DNA of 9,748 bases. It comes from Eubacteriales bacterium (lineage in GTDB: Bacteria > Bacillota_A > Clostridia > Lachnospirales > Lachnospiraceae). The notes under the pieces are model-generated. The model worked only from the letters and a program-made list of their open reading frames with translations. It did not search any database and was not told the origin of the DNA. The position numbers and the translations under genes were made by a program. Below, piece by piece: positions 1 to 5,604 of this stretch. Every line of letters begins with the position of its first letter. Position 1 is the stretch's first letter. The stretch spans positions 1 through 9,748 of the forward strand of contig JAUNAE010000123.1 of the NCBI GenBank assembly GCA_030527765.1, in the 5' to 3' direction.

Positions 1-16
1 GAGACTAATTTGTTAT

Positions 17-39
17 CCCCCACTTATAGAAGATGGGGG
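17..39. other. GC-rich imperfect hairpin at left edge
   Basis: CCCCCA (17-22) pairs with TGGGGG (34-39), and inside it CTT (23-25) pairs with AAG (30-32) around a four-base ATAG loop, leaving A33 bulged on one arm. A run CCCC at 43-46 could pair with the same G-run, so two folds compete. GAGAC at 1-5 can also pair with GTCTC at 39-43. A strong imperfect palindrome with one unpaired base resembles the subterminal hairpins of IS200/IS605-type elements, but no transposase is visible, so this could equally be the 3' part of a structured RNA or an upstream gene's untranslated tail. The fold is seen directly; the assignment is not. Confidence 0.45.
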
Positions 40-55
40 TCTCCCCGACTGAGAT

Positions 56-147
56 AAAAACAGTCACACATGGATTGAGATTCCTGTGCCGAGTTGAACG
101 ATTGTTCATTCAAGCGGCGTGGGATAACCATGAGTGGCTGTTTTTTT
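56..147 (+). terminator. Large terminator-like hairpin with seven-T tail
   Basis: Bases 60-73 (ACAGTCACACATGG) pair with 128-141 (CCATGAGTGGCTGT): 13 pairs including one G-U and a single A-A mismatch, followed by seven Ts at 141-147. An A-run at 56-59 extends the stem and would give a T-run on the other strand, so it may act in both directions. The apical part is itself structured: 82-91 pairs with 115-124 (three G-U pairs), and TGAAC (95-99) pairs with GTTCA (104-108). It most likely ends transcription of a gene left of the window and insulates the iron operon. The unusually large head leaves open that it is the 3' end of a small RNA or a cis-acting leader. Confidence 0.6.
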
Positions 148-150
148 GTG

Positions 151-187
151 CTGACAAGGTTGGAACTTTATAGATTATGTTTGTCAG
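151..187. repeat. Inverted repeat CTGACAA / TTGTCAG
   Basis: A perfect 7-bp inverted repeat, CTGACAA at 151-157 and TTGTCAG at 181-187, is separated by 23 bases immediately after the terminator-like T-run. It lies about 85 bp upstream of the predicted promoter. It could be a weak hairpin or a protein site; nothing else in the sequence assigns a role. Confidence 0.3.
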
Positions 188-219
188 AGAAGAGAGTATC
201 GCTGCATTTGTTATAGGAA

Positions 220-238
220 AAAGTTAGAACGAACTAAT
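220..238. promoter_or_regulatory. Operator-like repeat, upstream copy
   Basis: This is the upstream copy of a sequence matching AAAGTTNNAACGARCTAAY; the second copy is at 305-323. It contains its own dyad (TTAG at 224-227 and CTAA at 234-237; AGTT/AACT also pair). It lies about 32 bases before the predicted -35 box. A nearby 16-bp near-palindrome (GTTAGATATATATAAC, 246-261, seven of eight pairs) adds to the dyad-rich character. The pairing and repeats are seen; binding by a metal-responsive repressor is inferred. Confidence 0.4.
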
Positions 239-269
239 CGCAATAGTTAGATATATATAACAAATTATC

Positions 270-298
270 TTGAGTTTTCTACTTCAGCATGGTAAACT
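270..298 (+). promoter_or_regulatory. Predicted sigma-70/sigma-A promoter of the iron operon
   Basis: TTGAGT (270-275) and TAAACT (293-298) match four of six consensus bases each at the -35 and -10 positions, with an exact 17-base spacer, placing the start of transcription near 305 and giving a leader of about 60 bases before the FTR1 gene. The two boxes overlap a perfect 7-bp inverted repeat, TGAGTTT (271-277) and AAACTCA (294-300), so a repressor bound there would block RNA polymerase. No classic Fur box is recognisable. It is the best-spaced candidate I found in the 200 bases upstream. Confidence 0.5.
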
Positions 299-304
299 CA
301 CAAT

Positions 305-323
305 AAAGTTTCAACGAGCTAAC
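305..323. promoter_or_regulatory. Operator-like repeat, downstream copy at the predicted start of transcription
   Basis: Second copy of the AAAGTTNNAACGARCTAAY sequence (15 of 19 bases shared with 220-238), 85 bp from the first, close to eight helical turns. AAAGTT (305-310) and AACTTT (321-326) form a perfect 6-bp inverted repeat with a 10-base spacer. The stretch CTAACTTTT (319-327) is also the exact reverse complement of AAAAGTTAG (219-227). Being at or just past the predicted transcription start, it fits a repressor site. A DtxR/MntR-type or Fur-type iron regulator is a guess from operon content. Confidence 0.4.
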
Positions 324-365
324 TTTTGAAGCCGTAGAACAGTTGGAATGGAGGATAGGAGTTTT

Positions 366-2126
366 ATGAAAAGTAAAAGCAGAGTGCTTAGGAAATCAGT
401 AATTCTGTTTCTGACGCTTCTGATGATGTTGATGCCGGTGGCACAAGTCTTTGCAGAGTCTGCCGGAGAATCTCGTTGGGGAGATGCAGCAGACGAGATC
501 GACAAATATCTGGATGCTGCATTTGAACAGTATCTGTCAGGAGATGACAAAGCGGCATACAATTCTGTAAACGATGCATATTTCAAGATTTATGAGGTTA
601 CAGGGTTTGAACGCCAGACTATGAGTTATATTTCCGGACCTCGTAAAAATGCGATTGAGCTTCAGTTTTCTACATGCAAGGCAGCTGTGAAAAAAGATAA
701 TCAGGATGCGGAAATACAGAAAGAAGTCCGCACAGAACTGAATAAGCTGAAATCCATGATTCGTGAGGATGGAAATAAGCTGGCGGCAAAAGATGGAGAA
801 GAAGCAACTGTTACAAAGTATTATAAAGACGGAGAACTGGTTGCTGCAGATCCGTATGCAGAGTATGCGGGAGATCCGAATGCTGCAGTTACTTATGCGA
901 GCTGGGCAGCAGCTGCGGAGGCGTGCAATGAACTTTTGGAGACGGCTTTTACAGCGTACAAAGGAAAGGACTTTACTGCAGCTCTCGATAATACGCAGAC
1001 GGCATATTATATGGTGTATGAGGAATCTGGATTGGATCACAAACTCTTTACCGAGCTGTCGGTGGAAGATCGTGTCGAAACAGAGCAGAGATTCCAGACG
1101 CTCATGGAATTGCTGCAAGGTGAAAAGTTCCAGAAGAAAGCTGTTCAGAGAAATATTCGAGAACTGAAAAATGTACTTACAGCAAAAGCAACCGTTATTG
1201 ACGAGAAAATTGCCGAACAGCAGGCGGAAGAAGCGGCAGCCGCTGCAGAAGAAGCTGCTGAAGAGGAAGGAACTGAGGCAGATCAGAGCTGGCTGACATT
1301 TATTGCAGCATTTGGAATTATTGTTCGAGAAGGTTTGGAAGCAATTCTTGTTATTGCTGCAATTATTGCGTATCTCGCAAAAAGCGGCAACAGGAAAAGT
1401 CTTAAGAACGTTTACGTCGGTGGAATTCTTGGAATTGGGGCAAGCTTTGTAGCAGCAGCAATTCTGTATTTTGTGAAACAGGCATGGACAGGTGCCGGAC
1501 AGTCTCAGGAAATTATTGAAGGTGCTACCGCATTGATTGCAGTGTGTGTTCTCTTCTACGTAAGTAACTGGATGATTTCCAAATCTGAGGCTGCAGCCTG
1601 GTCTGGATATATTGATGACAAAGTACAGTCTTCAGTAGAGAGAGGTTCATCCTTCGCACTTGCATTCACTGCTTTTCTTGCAGTGTTCCGTGAAGGAGCA
1701 GAGGTTGTACTGTTCTACCAGCCAATGCTTAGTGAAGGACATGCAAATATGGTTTGGGGAGGCTTCTTTGCAGGATGTGTGCTTCTGGTATTTGTTTATC
1801 TGGCAATTACGAAACTGTCTATTAAACTTCCAATCAAAGTATTCTTCACAGCAACCAGTATTCTGATGGCGGTTATGTGTGTATCCTTCCTTGGATCCGG
1901 AATCAAAGAGTTTGCAGAAGGCGGAGTCTTCGATGTTGTTCTCAGAGTAACCGGAATTCCGGAAAATGATATTGTACAGATCTTCGGAATTTATCCGTAT
2001 CTGGAAACACTGGTACCGCAGTTGATTCTTGCAGTAATTCTTCTTGTCACCTTTATGATGGCTCATTATAGAAATAAGCTGGCATTGAAGGACGCAGAAA
2101 TCAAAAAACTTCAGACTGAACAGTAA
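366..2126 (+). CDS. FTR1-family iron permease with secreted N-terminal domain
   Basis: Membrane permease of the FTR1/EfeU/FetM family, predicted to move iron across the cytoplasmic membrane with the P19-type protein encoded next. From the chosen start it is 586 residues. A signal peptide (about 1-30, ending VFA before ES) precedes two helical repeats outside the membrane (about 39-134 and 179-274). An Ala/Glu-rich linker (about 283-306) follows, then about seven membrane helices. The two iron-site motifs are intact: REGLE (321-325) and REGAE (442-446), each with the E-x-x-E-type acidic pairing diagnostic of the family. An in-frame ATG at 348 exists, but AGGAG at 357-361 sits just before ATG 366 and the signal peptide begins there, so 366 is preferred. 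The long N-terminal region resembles that of Campylobacter-type FTR1 proteins rather than short EfeU. It is the first gene of the operon. Family assignment is firm; transported valence is not shown by sequence. Confidence 0.95.
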   Translation: MKSKSRVLRKSVILFLTLLMMLMPVAQVFAESAGESRWGDAADEIDKYLDAAFEQYLSGDDKAAYNSVNDAYFKIYEVTGFERQTMSYISGPRKNAIELQFSTCKAAVKKDNQDAEIQKEVRTELNKLKSMIREDGNKLAAKDGEEATVTKYYKDGELVAADPYAEYAGDPNAAVTYASWAAAAEACNELLETAFTAYKGKDFTAALDNTQTAYYMVYEESGLDHKLFTELSVEDRVETEQRFQTLMELLQGEKFQKKAVQRNIRELKNVLTAKATVIDEKIAEQQAEEAAAAAEEAAEEEGTEADQSWLTFIAAFGIIVREGLEAILVIAAIIAYLAKSGNRKSLKNVYVGGILGIGASFVAAAILYFVKQAWTGAGQSQEIIEGATALIAVCVLFYVSNWMISKSEAAAWSGYIDDKVQSSVERGSSFALAFTAFLAVFREGAEVVLFYQPMLSEGHANMVWGGFFAGCVLLVFVYLAITKLSIKLPIKVFFTATSILMAVMCVSFLGSGIKEFAEGGVFDVVLRVTGIPENDIVQIFGIYPYLETLVPQLILAVILLVTFMMAHYRNKLALKDAEIKKLQTEQ

Positions 2127-2136
2127 TATTTATTTA

Positions 2137-2222
2137 TGATACCACGGGAGATTTCACCGGAAATAGATGACGTGAGAACTGCCCTTTATGGTATAGATAC
2201 CATTTATCCGCAAAAATGCGGA
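2137..2222 (+). promoter_or_regulatory. Structured leader before the P19 gene
   Basis: The FTR1-P19 gap is full of dyads. ATGGTAT (2188-2194) and ATACCAT (2197-2203) form a 16-bp palindrome with a two-base centre. TCCGCA (2207-2212) and TGCGGA (2217-2222) form a six-pair hairpin with an AAAA loop ending 9 bases before the AGGAGG at 2232-2237. Alternatively ATACCA (2139-2144) plus GGG (2146-2148) can pair with CCC (2182-2184) plus TGGTAT (2189-2194), enclosing a small hairpin ATTTC/GAAAT (2151-2164). That fold excludes the 2188-2203 palindrome. No T-run follows, so it is not a terminator. It may stabilise or tune the P19 message. Confidence 0.45.
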
Positions 2223-2245
2223 CATCAAATCAGGAGGATTTTATT

Positions 2246-2800
2246 ATGAAAAGAAAATTATTTGCACTGACAGTAGCTGCTATGATGACTCTTGGATGCG
2301 CATCCGGAGTTATGGCTGAGGAAGCTGGATTTGAGGAGTTTCCAATCGGTGAGGAGCAGGACGTAGATGTTCTTCATGTTGCTGCTGTATATTTCCAGCC
2401 GGTAGAGATGGAGCCAGCTGAGTCTGCAGGTCTTTCCAAGGAAGATTCCAACCTTCATATCGAGGCTGATGTTTCTGCACTTGAGAATGAACTTGGATTT
2501 GGTGTTGGTGACTGGGTTCCATACATGACTGTTAAATATGAGATCATTGATCAGGAATCCGAAGAAACAGTTCTTGAGGGAGATTTCATGCCAATGGCAG
2601 CAAGCGATGGCCCGCACTATGGTGCAAACATCAATCTTCCGGATGCAGGAACTTACACACTGAAATGCTCTTTCTACAGCCCGGCAGAGAACGGTTATCT
2701 GCTTCATGTAGATCAGGAGACTGGTGTTTCCGGAAACTTCTGGGAAGAACCAATCGTTGTTGAGTTTACTGATTGGGAATATGTTCCGCAGGAGTGGTAA
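2246..2800 (+). CDS. P19/Tp34-type periplasmic iron-uptake protein
   Basis: Extracytoplasmic metal-binding protein of the P19 (Campylobacter) / FetP (E. coli) / Tp34 family, the partner of FTR1 in iron uptake. It is 184 residues. An N-terminal signal (1-24) either ends VMA before EE or, less convincingly, uses TLGC (Cys18) as an atypical lipobox; in a Gram-positive cell a lipid anchor would make sense. The family core is well kept: QPVEMEP (51-57, Met55), HIEAD (71-75), DWVPYMTV (89-96), FMPMAASDGPHYGANI (114-129) and LLHVDQETGV (152-161). Family metal ligands map to His71, Glu73, Met117, His124 and His154; the 71-to-124 and 117-to-124 spacings match what I recall for C. jejuni P19. ATG 2246 is chosen over the in-frame ATG at 2216 because AGGAGG (2232-2237) and the signal peptide both point to it. 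Probably binds Cu and Fe. Confidence 0.95.
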   Translation: MKRKLFALTVAAMMTLGCASGVMAEEAGFEEFPIGEEQDVDVLHVAAVYFQPVEMEPAESAGLSKEDSNLHIEADVSALENELGFGVGDWVPYMTVKYEIIDQESEETVLEGDFMPMAASDGPHYGANINLPDAGTYTLKCSFYSPAENGYLLHVDQETGVSGNFWEEPIVVEFTDWEYVPQEW

Positions 2801-2868
2801 TCAGGCGTAAGAATTGAGTTTGAAATCATCTGATTAAACTTCAGGATTAAACGCATCAGGCAAATTAC

Positions 2869-2921
2869 GAACCAGACTATGATTCGCCGGAGAAAGAAAC
2901 GGAAGAATCATAGTTTGGTTT
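2869..2921 (+). other. Long intercistronic stem-loop between P19 and DUF2318 genes
   Basis: Bases 2870-2885 pair with 2905-2920 in a 16-pair stem with a single G-U, of which the inner ten (ACTATGATTC / GAATCATAGT) are perfect; a further G-U is possible at 2869/2921. The 19-base loop can form a small extra stem, CCG (2887-2889) with CGG (2900-2902). The bases after the stem (TCGTTATAC) are not a T-run, so it is unlikely to be a strong intrinsic terminator. Its place after the P19 stop suggests a 3' stabiliser or processing/attenuation element giving more P19 than downstream membrane proteins. The rest of the gap (2801-2975) holds only a short direct repeat, GATTAAAC, at 2832 and 2845. Confidence 0.55.
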
Positions 2922-2975
2922 CGTTATACAAAAATATTTTTGCATGCGGCGGACAATTCGATTGGAGGAGATACA

Positions 2976-4271
2976 TTGCTGAATTATTTAATTACGGTTA
3001 CAGAGGACTTGTTTATAACAGTAACTCTTCTGGTTATGCTGTTGGAGTACGGGAGAAGAGTCTGGGGGAAAAACAACGTTCAGCTGATGAGAGCCGGAAT
3101 CATCGGAGGTATGGTTGCATCCATTATTATGGCTCTTGCTAAGAATCTTACGAGTAAAGTTGCAACAAACAAATGGAATTTGTGGATTTTTCTTTTCACG
3201 ACAGCGCTTTCTGTTCTGTACGTGATTTTTTCATGTATATATTCCGGAAGTGAGGAAAAAAGAAAACAGTCGAAGGGTTCCGTGATTATGGGAATCTTTG
3301 CAGGCCTGTTATTGCTGCTTCTTTTGTTTTATGAAGTGCCGGATGTAATTTCATATCCGTTTTTATTTGATACGGGTAAGAGTGGAGTGGTGTCACTTGC
3401 ATTTCTTTATCGCCTTCTTGGCTGGATTTTTGCATTGGTTCTTCTTTATATTTACGGACATTATCTGGCAAAAAGTATTCGTGCACTCAGAAATTTCAAT
3501 GTTTTTTTCTGGGCTTTGAATGTTGCTGTACTCATCAATGCATTCCGTTGTGTCGGACAGGCTCTCCGTCCCTGGGTTTCCAGAGCAAAATGGCTTCCGG
3601 ATTTTTTTCCAAAGTACAGTAAGGCTGATTTTCCATGGGCATTTCCACTTACAAAGTTTGTAGCAAACAATACTGTATTGTTTACAATTTTGGTGGCGGC
3701 TACAGCAGTTTGTATCTGTATTGCGCTGATTATTCAGTATCGAAAAGTGATTGATCCATATGAAAATCCGGCGCAGCTTCGCAGATGGAAGGCAATAGGA
3801 AGAAAAAACCGTCACGGAGCAGAGACGGTACTTGTATGTTTCTGCCTTGCAGTGACGATTCTGACGGTGGTTAAGGCGTACACGAATAAGACTGTCGAAC
3901 TGTCATCGCCGGAGGAATATACCGTGGAAGAAGACCAGATTATCGTACCGATTACTGAAGTTGAGGATGGGCATCTCCATCGCTTTGAGTATAAGACGAA
4001 AGATAATATCGCTGTCCGTTGGATCGTGATTAAGAAACCGGGGTCAGCTGCCTATGGAGTAGGTCTGGATGCCTGGGATGTATGTGGAGATGCCGGATAT
4101 TATGAGCGTGGAGACCAGGTGGTCTGCAAGCGTTGTGATGTAGTTATGAATATTCAGACAATCGGCTTCAAGGGTGGATGTAATCCGATTCCGCTGGCAT
4201 ATACAGTGAAAGATGGAAAGATGTTTTTTGCTCTTCAGGATATTATTGATGGAGCGAAAGAATTCAAATAA
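2976..4271 (+). CDS. DUF2318-type Fe-S-like membrane protein of FTR1-P19 operons
   Basis: Polytopic membrane protein of the DUF2318 family, the usual third gene of FTR1-P19 iron-uptake loci; its biochemical role is not established, though a metal- or redox-handling task is generally assumed. It is 431 residues from a TTG start, with about eight hydrophobic helices (roughly 5-25, 38-55, 68-88, 102-120, 139-160, 175-193, 231-254 and 281-299). A C-terminal globular domain (about 305-431) follows, predicted outside the membrane. That domain carries four cysteines, C370, C384, C387 and C402, in the family pattern C-x13-C-x2-C-x14-C ending GGCNP, consistent with an Fe-S cluster or other metal site, plus GHLHRFEY (332-339). 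TTG 2976 is preferred because GGAGGAG (2964-2970) lies five bases before it, while the upstream in-frame ATG (2940) has no ribosome site. The stop overlaps the next gene's AGGAGAG. Confidence 0.88.
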   Translation: MLNYLITVTEDLFITVTLLVMLLEYGRRVWGKNNVQLMRAGIIGGMVASIIMALAKNLTSKVATNKWNLWIFLFTTALSVLYVIFSCIYSGSEEKRKQSKGSVIMGIFAGLLLLLLLFYEVPDVISYPFLFDTGKSGVVSLAFLYRLLGWIFALVLLYIYGHYLAKSIRALRNFNVFFWALNVAVLINAFRCVGQALRPWVSRAKWLPDFFPKYSKADFPWAFPLTKFVANNTVLFTILVAATAVCICIALIIQYRKVIDPYENPAQLRRWKAIGRKNRHGAETVLVCFCLAVTILTVVKAYTNKTVELSSPEEYTVEEDQIIVPITEVEDGHLHRFEYKTKDNIAVRWIVIKKPGSAAYGVGLDAWDVCGDAGYYERGDQVVCKRCDVVMNIQTIGFKGGCNPIPLAYTVKDGKMFFALQDIIDGAKEFK

Positions 4272-4283
4272 GGAGAGAACCGT

Positions 4284-5585
4284 ATGTTTTTCCGAATGGT
4301 AAAAGGAGCGCTGATTCGGCAGAGGGGCAAAATGTTCCTGATTGCTTTTACGATTGCATTGGGAGCATCTCTTGCTACAGCAATGCTGAATACAGTGATG
4401 GATGTTGGAGATAAAGTAAATGAGGAACTGAAAACTTACGGTGCAAATATCACTGTAAAACCAAAAGATTCCTCACTGCTATCGGATTTGTACTCCGTAG
4501 AAGAGGGAGGAACCGCTCTAAGTACTTCTTATTTGAAGGAAGATGAGCTGGGAAAAATCAAAACAATTTTCTGGGCGTTTAATATTACAGATTTTGCTCC
4601 ATTTCTGGAAACTCAGGTGGTATTGCCGGATCAGTCGACAGCGAAGGTTGTTGGAACCTGGTTTAATCACCATCTGGATCTTCCGACGGGAGAGTCTCTG
4701 GATGCAGGTGTTGAGGGGCTCAGAAGCTGGTGGGAACTAAAAGAAGGCAAATGGATCAATGAACAGGAAAAAGACTCGAACTATGAAATCATGGTTGGGT
4801 CAATTCTCGCAGAAAAAATTGGTGTGCACGTAGGAGATACTCTTGAGATTCAGGGAACTGCAGGAAATGCGTCTGTATCTGTTGTCGGAATCTATGATGC
4901 AGGTGGAGATGCAGATGAAGAAATATATGCAGAATTGGATCTTGTGCAGTACCTCAGTGATCTGGAAGGCAATGTTGCGACCATTGAAGTAAGTGCTCTC
5001 ACAACACCGGATAATGAACTTGCCGTAAGAGCCGCCAGAAATCCGGCCGCATTGTCTGCTGCGGATTATGAGACATGGTATTGCACAGCGTATGTCAGTG
5101 CGATCTGCTACCAGATTCAGGAAGCAATCTCGAATTCATCTGCATCTGCAGTTCGTCAGGTTGCAGATTCCGAAGGTGCGATTCTGGACAAAACCAAACT
5201 TCTGATGCTGCTGATTACGGCACTTAGCCTCATTGGAGCAGCTCTCGGTATTTCAAATCTAGTCACTGCAAGTGTTATGGAACGTGCGCAGGAGATCGGT
5301 CTTCTCAAGGCAATAGGTGCTTTTGACGGACCGATTACAAGATTGATTATGACGGAGGTTCTGATTACTGCATTGGTAGGTGGAGTAGGCGGCTATTTCA
5401 TGGGATTTGGTTTCGCTCAGTTGATTGGAAGAACTGTTTTTGGTTCTGCTATAGAAATGAATGGAATGGTGATTCCGATTGTTGCACTCCTGATAGCACT
5501 GGTAACCATTGCAGGCAGTCTGCCGGCAATTCGCATGGTTCTTCGTCTTGATCCTGCAGAAGTACTGCACGGAAGCAAGGCATGA
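4284..5585 (+). CDS. MacB/FtsX-type ABC permease (first of pair)
   Basis: ABC transporter permease with MacB-like periplasmic core and FtsX-like C-terminal domains, 433 residues. One helix near the N-terminus (about 16-36) is followed by a large extracytoplasmic domain (about 37-300) and three C-terminal helices (about 306-330, 355-380, 396-419). The cytoplasmic motif ERAQEIGLLKAIGA (333-346) between helices 2 and 3 is typical of this class and should contact the ATPase encoded at 7074. The extracytoplasmic part has GDTLEI (184-189), a short loop, then SVVGIYDAGG (199-208); later WYC-x7-C (C267, C275) and a HisHis pair (129-130) could serve metal or disulfide chemistry. It corresponds to the first permease of Campylobacter P19/FetMP-type loci. 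Such permeases often act as mechanotransmitters rather than channels, so a role in assisting P19/FTR1 is as likely as transport. AGGAGAG at 4271-4277 sets the start. Confidence 0.9.
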   Translation: MFFRMVKGALIRQRGKMFLIAFTIALGASLATAMLNTVMDVGDKVNEELKTYGANITVKPKDSSLLSDLYSVEEGGTALSTSYLKEDELGKIKTIFWAFNITDFAPFLETQVVLPDQSTAKVVGTWFNHHLDLPTGESLDAGVEGLRSWWELKEGKWINEQEKDSNYEIMVGSILAEKIGVHVGDTLEIQGTAGNASVSVVGIYDAGGDADEEIYAELDLVQYLSDLEGNVATIEVSALTTPDNELAVRAARNPAALSAADYETWYCTAYVSAICYQIQEAISNSSASAVRQVADSEGAILDKTKLLMLLITALSLIGAALGISNLVTASVMERAQEIGLLKAIGAFDGPITRLIMTEVLITALVGGVGGYFMGFGFAQLIGRTVFGSAIEMNGMVIPIVALLIALVTIAGSLPAIRMVLRLDPAEVLHGSKA

Positions 5586-5604
5586 AAAATAGGAGCAGAT
5601 TCAT

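Noticed and set aside
95..108. TGAAC-GATT-GTTCA dyad resembling a TetR-type operator
   Set aside because: It sits in the apical region of a terminator-like structure and far upstream of the promoter; it is more simply explained as a stem of that RNA fold.
148..347. Fur box in the promoter region
   Set aside because: No stretch resembles GATAAT-type triple hexamers closely enough; only AT-rich dyads and the repeats already listed are present.
348..365. Upstream in-frame ATG for the FTR1 gene
   Set aside because: The ATG overlaps the purine-rich ribosome site that serves ATG 366, and the six extra residues would displace the basic start of the signal peptide.
537..1118. 193-residue open frame on the - strand inside the FTR1 gene
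   Set aside because: It lies wholly inside a well-supported gene, has a Cys/Ile/Arg-rich composition typical of an antisense shadow, no recognised motif, and no ribosome site of note.
2216..2245. Upstream in-frame ATG for the P19 gene
   Set aside because: It would put ten polar residues before a signal peptide and lies in the hairpin at 2207-2222; AGGAGG at 2232-2237 points to ATG 2246.
2879..3142. 87-residue + strand open frame overlapping the DUF2318 gene start
   Set aside because: Its first bases lie inside the 2869-2921 stem-loop, the protein is basic and motif-free, and it overlaps the DUF2318 coding region in another frame.
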